A DNA stretch of 10,046 nt from an uncultured Burkholderiales bacterium (GTDB lineage: Bacteria > Pseudomonadota > Gammaproteobacteria > Burkholderiales > Burkholderiaceae_C), in NCBI GenBank assembly GCA_903856995.1, contig CAIODK010000209.1, positions 1 to 10,046 of the forward strand. Reading direction: 5' to 3'. Below are positions 6,330-10,046 of this stretch, one piece after another. Position numbers and translations under genes: made by a program. Positions within the stretch are counted from its first letter, which is position 1. Each line of letters opens with the position of its first letter. The notes under the pieces are model-generated. The model had not been told where the DNA came from. It saw nothing but the letters and a program-made list of their open reading frames with translations, and ran no database searches.

Positions 6330-7499
6330 ATGAAAACCCAAATCCCTACCCCTGATACGCATCAAGAACTGCGCGAAGCTCTGCGCGCCATGTGCGGGAG
6401 TTTTGATTCAACGTATTGGCAAAAAGTTGACGACGAAAGAGGCTATCCCGAAACATTTGTCAATGCACTCACCGAAGCGGGCTGGCTTGCTGCCTTGATT
6501 CCCGCCGAGTACGGTGGGTCTGGCTTAGGGTTGGCTGAAGCCTCGGTCATCATGGAAGAAATCAACTTCTCGGGCGGCAACGCCGGCTCGTGCCATGGCC
6601 AGATGTACAACATGGGCACGCTGTTGCGCCATGGGTCGACGCTGCAAAAAGAGCTGTACTTGCCCAAGATCGCCACAGGCGAATTGCGCCTGCAAGCGAT
6701 GGCCGTGACCGAACCCACCACGGGCACTGACACCACGCAACTCAAAACCACGGCGGTGAAAAAGGGCGACCACTACGTGGTCAACGGCCAGAAGGTTTGG
6801 ATTTCACGTATCCAGCATTCTGATTTGATGATTCTGCTGGCACGTACCACCCCACTTGCTGACGTGAAGCGTAAAAGCGAAGGCATGTCCATCTTCATCG
6901 TGGATTTGAAAACAGCCCTCGGCAACGGCATGACAGTCAAGCCCATTCGCAACATGGTGAACCATGAAACCAATGAGGTGTTTTTTGACAACCTAGAAAT
7001 CCCTGCGGAGAATTTGATTGGTGAAGAAGGTAAGGGCTTCAAATACATCTTGGACGGCCTGAATGCTGAGCGCACCTTAATTGCCGCAGAGTGCATCGGC
7101 GACGCGTATTGGTTCATCGACCGCGCACGCCGCTACGCCACCGACCGCAATGTGTTTGGTCGCGCAATAGGGCAGAACCAAGGCATTCAATTCCCCATTG
7201 CCGACAGTTACATCGAAACCGAAGCCGCCAACCTCATGCGTTTCAAAGCCTGCACCCTGTTTGATGCCGGCCAGCCTTGCGGCGCCGAAGCCAACATGGC
7301 CAAGTACCTGGCGGCCAAAGCTTCATGGGAAGCGGCCAACGTCTGCTTGCAAACCCACGGGGGCTTTGGCTTTGCATGTGAGTACGACGTGGAGCGCAAA
7401 TTCCGTGAGACGCGTTTGTACCAAGTCGCACCCATCTCTACCAACCTGATCTATTCCTACGTTGCCGAGCATTTGCTTGGATTGCCGAGGTCATTCTGA
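6330..7499 (+). CDS. Acyl-CoA dehydrogenase family flavoprotein
   Basis: FAD-dependent enzyme predicted to introduce a 2,3-double bond into an acyl-CoA and pass electrons to electron-transfer flavoprotein. From ATG 6330 it has 389 residues, normal for the family. An N-terminal helical domain includes LIPAEYGGSGLGLAEASV at 57-74; the middle beta domain has MAVTEPTTGTDTTQLKT at 124-140 and the FAD-contacting VWISR near 156-160; the C-terminal helical domain has LNAERTLIAAECIG at 244-257, THGGFGFACEYDVERKFRET at 342-361 and LYQVAPISTN at 363-372. The usual C-terminal catalytic Glu (YEGT loop) is absent, and that loop reads VAPIST. Glu247 instead sits where isovaleryl-CoA dehydrogenase has its catalytic base. 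A TTG directly precedes the ATG and is not needed. It lies 17 bases after the hydratase, a spacer that includes eight T, and overlaps the CoA-transferase by one base (TGATG). The substrate is unknown; methylsuccinyl-CoA or another C5 thioester is only a guess from context. Confidence 0.92.
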   Translation: MKTQIPTPDTHQELREALRAMCGSFDSTYWQKVDDERGYPETFVNALTEAGWLAALIPAEYGGSGLGLAEASVIMEEINFSGGNAGSCHGQMYNMGTLLRHGSTLQKELYLPKIATGELRLQAMAVTEPTTGTDTTQLKTTAVKKGDHYVVNGQKVWISRIQHSDLMILLARTTPLADVKRKSEGMSIFIVDLKTALGNGMTVKPIRNMVNHETNEVFFDNLEIPAENLIGEEGKGFKYILDGLNAERTLIAAECIGDAYWFIDRARRYATDRNVFGRAIGQNQGIQFPIADSYIETEAANLMRFKACTLFDAGQPCGAEANMAKYLAAKASWEAANVCLQTHGGFGFACEYDVERKFRETRLYQVAPISTNLIYSYVAEHLLGLPRSF

Positions 7500-8656
7500 T
7501 GACAAAACTCGCCGTCAAACCGTTGGACCACATCACCGTGGTATCGCTCGAACATGCGGTCGCTGCGCCTTTTTGTACCCGTCAGTTGGCAGACTTGGGG
7601 GCGCGCGTCATCAAGGTCGAACGCCCAGGACCGGGCGACTTTGCACGTGCGTATGACCAGCGTGCCAAAGGCCTGTCCTCTCACTTTGTGTGGATCAACC
7701 GGTCGAAAGAAAGTTTGGCCTTAGACCTGAAAGATCCGCAAGAATTGGACGTGCTCAAACAACTCATCGCCAAAGCCGATGTGTTGGTGCAAAACCTAGC
7801 CCCTGGCGCGACCGGTCGTATGGGGCTGGATGCGGCGACTTTGCGTGCCGAGCATCCGCGTCTCATCGTGTGTGATATTTCGGGCTATGGCAATGACGGG
7901 CCTTACCGCGATAAAAAAGCGTATGACTTACTCATCCAAAGCGAGGCCGGTTTCTTGAGCATCACCGGCACACCAGACCATCCCAGTAAAAGCGGTAACT
8001 CCATCGCTGACATCGCTGCTGGCATGTACGCCTATACCAACATCTTGTCTGCCTTGATTCAGCGGGATAAAACTGGCGAGGGCTCGCACATCGATGTGTC
8101 CATGCTCGAAGCCTTGGGTGAGTGGATGGGCTATCCCATGTACTACGCCATGGAGAACGCATCGCCGCCTCCCCGAAGCGCAGCAGCGCACGCCACCATT
8201 TATCCGTATGGCCCCTTCAGCGCAGGCGATGGCGGGACGGTGATGTTAGGTCTGCAAAACGAGCGGGAGTGGGTGCAGTTTTGCCAACATGTCTTGCAAC
8301 GGCCTGCGCTTGCCACAGACGCACGTTTTGACAGCAATGCGCAGCGCAACGCACACCGCAACGATTTGCAACAAATCATTCTCGATACTTTTGCTGAGCT
8401 CACTACCGCCCAAGTAATTGAACGCTTGGACATGGCGCAAATCGCCAACGCGCGCATGAACACCATGGCTGATCTTTGGGCGCATCCGCAACTGCACGCG
8501 CGTGAGCGATGGACCACTGTTGACTCTCCAGTCGGCGATCTGCCTGCCTTGTTGCCACCCGGCAAACAAAGCGCGTTTGAGTACCGAATGGGGGCGATCC
8601 CGAGCGTGGGTGAACACACCGACGCCATTTTGAAAGAACTTGGAGTTCAGCGATGA
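7499..8656 (+). CDS. CaiB/BaiF family (class III) CoA-transferase
   Basis: Predicted to move CoA from a donor such as succinyl-CoA to a carboxylic acid, activating it for the hydratase and dehydrogenase alongside. The product is 385 residues, typical of the family. Visible hallmarks are the N-terminal LDHITVVSLEHAVAAPFCTR at 9-28, LADLGARVIKVERPGPGD at 30-47, NRSKESLALDLKDP at 67-80, LVQNLAPGATGRMGLD at 96-111 and ISGYGNDGPYRDKKAYDLL at 127-145. The nucleophilic aspartate of the family is most likely Asp171 in SIADIAAGMYAYTNILSALI; GSHIDVSMLEA follows at 195-205. It overlaps the acyl-CoA dehydrogenase by 1 base and the MmgE/PrpD gene by 4. Family is certain. The neighbours match an itaconate CoA-transferase setting, but mesaconate, citramalate, succinate or another acid are equally compatible with the family. 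Confidence 0.93.
   Translation: MTKLAVKPLDHITVVSLEHAVAAPFCTRQLADLGARVIKVERPGPGDFARAYDQRAKGLSSHFVWINRSKESLALDLKDPQELDVLKQLIAKADVLVQNLAPGATGRMGLDAATLRAEHPRLIVCDISGYGNDGPYRDKKAYDLLIQSEAGFLSITGTPDHPSKSGNSIADIAAGMYAYTNILSALIQRDKTGEGSHIDVSMLEALGEWMGYPMYYAMENASPPPRSAAAHATIYPYGPFSAGDGGTVMLGLQNEREWVQFCQHVLQRPALATDARFDSNAQRNAHRNDLQQIILDTFAELTTAQVIERLDMAQIANARMNTMADLWAHPQLHARERWTTVDSPVGDLPALLPPGKQSAFEYRMGAIPSVGEHTDAILKELGVQR
8642..8645 (+). promoter_or_regulatory. Ribosome binding site for the MmgE/PrpD gene
   Basis: GGAG within the end of the CoA-transferase gene, 7 bases upstream of ATG 8653. It supports the ATGA-overlap start over any later one. Confidence 0.6.
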
Positions 8657-10046
8657 GTGCTCTGTCTACCCGCGTGACCCCCAGCGCCACGGCCACACTC
8701 GCTGCGTTCGCTGCGAACTTGAAGACTGTTGATATCCCTGACCATGTGCTGCGAAAAACCGAAGATCTATGGGTCGATTGGTTTGGCTCTGCTATCGCAG
8801 GTCATGGCTCACGACCTGTTGAGACGCTGACGAAGTTTGCCTTGGCCATGGGCCCCTCGTCTGGCCCGAGCGAGGTGTTCACCAATCGCAGCACCAGCAG
8901 TCCCTATTTGGCTGCCATGGCCAATGCCGCCGCATCGCACGTGGCTGAACAAGACGACGTGCACAACGGCTCTGTGTTTCACCCTGCCACTGTGGTGTTT
9001 CCTCCTGTGTTGGCCGTGGCACAAGCGATAGGTGCCAGCGGGGCAGACCTCATCACTGCGGCAGTGGTCGGCTATGAGGTGGGTATTCGTGTGGGGGAGT
9101 TTTTGGGCCGTTCACATTACCGCGTATTTCACACCACAGGCACAGCAGGCACCTTGGCTGCTGCCGCGGGTGTGGGGCATTTGTTGGGGCTCAACGCCGC
9201 GCAGATGCAGCACGCCTTTGGGTCCGCAGGCACGCAATCGGCAGGCTTGTGGGAGTTCTTGCGGACGGGTGCTGATTCCAAACAGTTGCACACCGCGCAT
9301 GCCGCTGGTACGGGTTTGATGTCGGCTTATTTGGCCAAAGACAACTTCACAGGCGCTGCACATATTTTGGAAGGCGCACAAGGGATGGCGGCCGGCATGT
9401 CGCAGGATGCAGATGTGCGCAAGCTCACCGATGGTTTAGGTACCCGCTGGGCGACCGCAGAAACGTCGTTCAAATACCACGCGTCTTGCCGGCACACCCA
9501 TCCCGCGGCCGATGCGTTGCTGAAGGTGATAAAAGACCATCATCTCAAGCTCACCGATTTAGCGCGGGTCATCACACATGTCCATCAAGGTGCGATCGAT
9601 GTGTTGGGGCCTGTGACGCATCCGAGCACGGTGCACCAAAGTAAGTTCAGCATGGGCACCGTGTTGGCTCTCGTGGCGCGTTTTGAGCACGCAGGCTTGA
9701 GCGAATTTGACCAATACTTCAAAGATGACATCACGCAAGCCTTGCGCGACAAAGTGGAGATGGTTTTGGACGACGAAGTCGACGCCGCTTACCCGAAGCG
9801 CTGGATTGGTAAGGTAACGGTTCACACCACCGATGGACGCGTGTTGCAAGGCCGTGTCGATGAGCCCAAGGGTGACCCAGGCAACACGTTGAGTCGCGAC
9901 GAAATCACAGCCAAAGCCTTACGCCTTGCCGCGCATAGCGGTGGTGCCATGCCCGACGAGATGGCCGAAGCTGAACCGGAAAAATACTTCCTGCCACAGC
10001 AATTCAAGAATCCAGCCAACCCTGAAGTTCACCGCCGGACAACGGC
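8653..10046 (+). CDS. MmgE/PrpD family protein, 3' end running into CysK-like sequence (no stop in window)
   Basis: MmgE/PrpD proteins include 2-methylcitrate dehydratase and cis-aconitate decarboxylase, which act on small polycarboxylates in the cytoplasm. I translated from ATG 8653 by hand: 464 codons are open to the window edge. Residues 1 to about 435 are MmgE/PrpD: DLWVDWFGSAIAGHG at 38-52, AEQDDVHNGSVFHPATVVFP at 98-117, YRVFHTTGTAGTLAAAAG at 156-173, RTGADSKQLHTAHAAGTG at 204-221 and SFKYHASCRHTHPAADALL at 272-290. By recalled alignment Asp102, His110, His160, Lys210 and Lys274 match active-site positions of the decarboxylase ACOD1. The normal C terminus is not seen: after LRLAAHSGGA the frame turns into cysteine-synthase-like sequence. 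It overlaps the CoA-transferase by 4 bases. Function in the operon is unknown: isomerising, dehydrating or decarboxylating the acid substrate are all possible. Confidence 0.88.
   Translation, partial: MSALSTRVTPSATATLAAFAANLKTVDIPDHVLRKTEDLWVDWFGSAIAGHGSRPVETLTKFALAMGPSSGPSEVFTNRSTSSPYLAAMANAAASHVAEQDDVHNGSVFHPATVVFPPVLAVAQAIGASGADLITAAVVGYEVGIRVGEFLGRSHYRVFHTTGTAGTLAAAAGVGHLLGLNAAQMQHAFGSAGTQSAGLWEFLRTGADSKQLHTAHAAGTGLMSAYLAKDNFTGAAHILEGAQGMAAGMSQDADVRKLTDGLGTRWATAETSFKYHASCRHTHPAADALLKVIKDHHLKLTDLARVITHVHQGAIDVLGPVTHPSTVHQSKFSMGTVLALVARFEHAGLSEFDQYFKDDITQALRDKVEMVLDDEVDAAYPKRWIGKVTVHTTDGRVLQGRVDEPKGDPGNTLSRDEITAKALRLAAHSGGAMPDEMAEAEPEKYFLPQQFKNPANPEVHRRTT
9961..10046 (+). other. Cysteine synthase (CysK)-like internal segment fused in frame
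   Basis: Codons from 9961 encode MAEAEPEKYFLPQQF, then KNPANPEVHRRTT and a GC that fits Ala, to the window edge. Recalled CysK proteins carry PEKYLLLQQF-type sequence followed by NPANPEIHEKTTGPEIW in the middle of the enzyme, a near-identical pattern. MmgE/PrpD proteins have no such motif. The join with the upstream gene lies somewhere in about 9945-9966 and keeps the reading frame. Hand-counted GC of 9961-10046 is 46 of 86 bases. The segment also uses codons such as CGG, CCA and AAT that look less common upstream, which is weak support only. Either an assembly chimera or a real rearrangement would explain it. Confidence 0.75.

Noticed and set aside
1..10046. tRNA, rRNA, CRISPR array, insertion sequence, attachment site or replication origin
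   Set aside because: Coding sequence fills almost the whole window, and I saw no repeat array, transposase frame, terminal inverted repeats or tRNA-like fold.

Overview
The window reads as a beta-proteobacterial chromosome fragment, most likely Burkholderiales and perhaps Comamonadaceae. The reasons are moderate-to-high GC, heavy use of TTG for leucine, a Bug/TctC-type binding protein in front of a CoA-dependent acid-catabolism cluster, and a BtuF-like protein of the SWCGKK type. This placement is inference, because no rRNA or other marker is present. All supported genes lie on the + strand and are packed with almost no spacing, as two consecutive putative operons.

Left half (1-4359), corrinoid uptake and cobamide synthesis: the C-terminal end of a BtuF-like cobalamin-binding protein, then a second, exported BtuF-like binding protein, a BtuC permease, a BtuD ATPase and cobyric acid synthase CobQ. 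Junctions overlap by 8, 4, 4 and 4 bases, which indicates translational coupling. Together these genes would capture a corrinoid in the periplasm, import it across the inner membrane and amidate the corrin ring side chains. Any riboswitch would lie upstream of the window.

An 84-base spacer (4360-4443) holds a small UACG-tetraloop hairpin and a good ribosome binding site, but no promoter or terminator I can defend.

Right half (4444-10046), a CoA-dependent organic-acid operon: a Bug/TctC periplasmic binding protein, a mesaconyl-C4-/itaconyl-CoA hydratase-like MaoC protein, an acyl-CoA dehydrogenase, a CaiB/BaiF (class III) CoA-transferase and an MmgE/PrpD-family protein. Gaps and overlaps run from 17 bases to -4 bases. 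The gene set resembles the Pseudomonas aeruginosa itaconate-degradation locus (CoA-transferase, hydratase and citramalyl-CoA lyase, with an acyl-CoA dehydrogenase and an MmgE/PrpD gene). The best-supported idea is therefore catabolism of itaconate or another branched C5 dicarboxylate to acetyl-CoA and pyruvate. The lyase is not in the window.

The most unusual signals are two. First, in the last roughly 90 bases the MmgE/PrpD reading frame runs without a stop into sequence that looks like the middle of cysteine synthase (CysK); this is either an assembly chimera at a contig end or a real fusion. Second, there is a perfect 24-base palindrome inside the hydratase gene.
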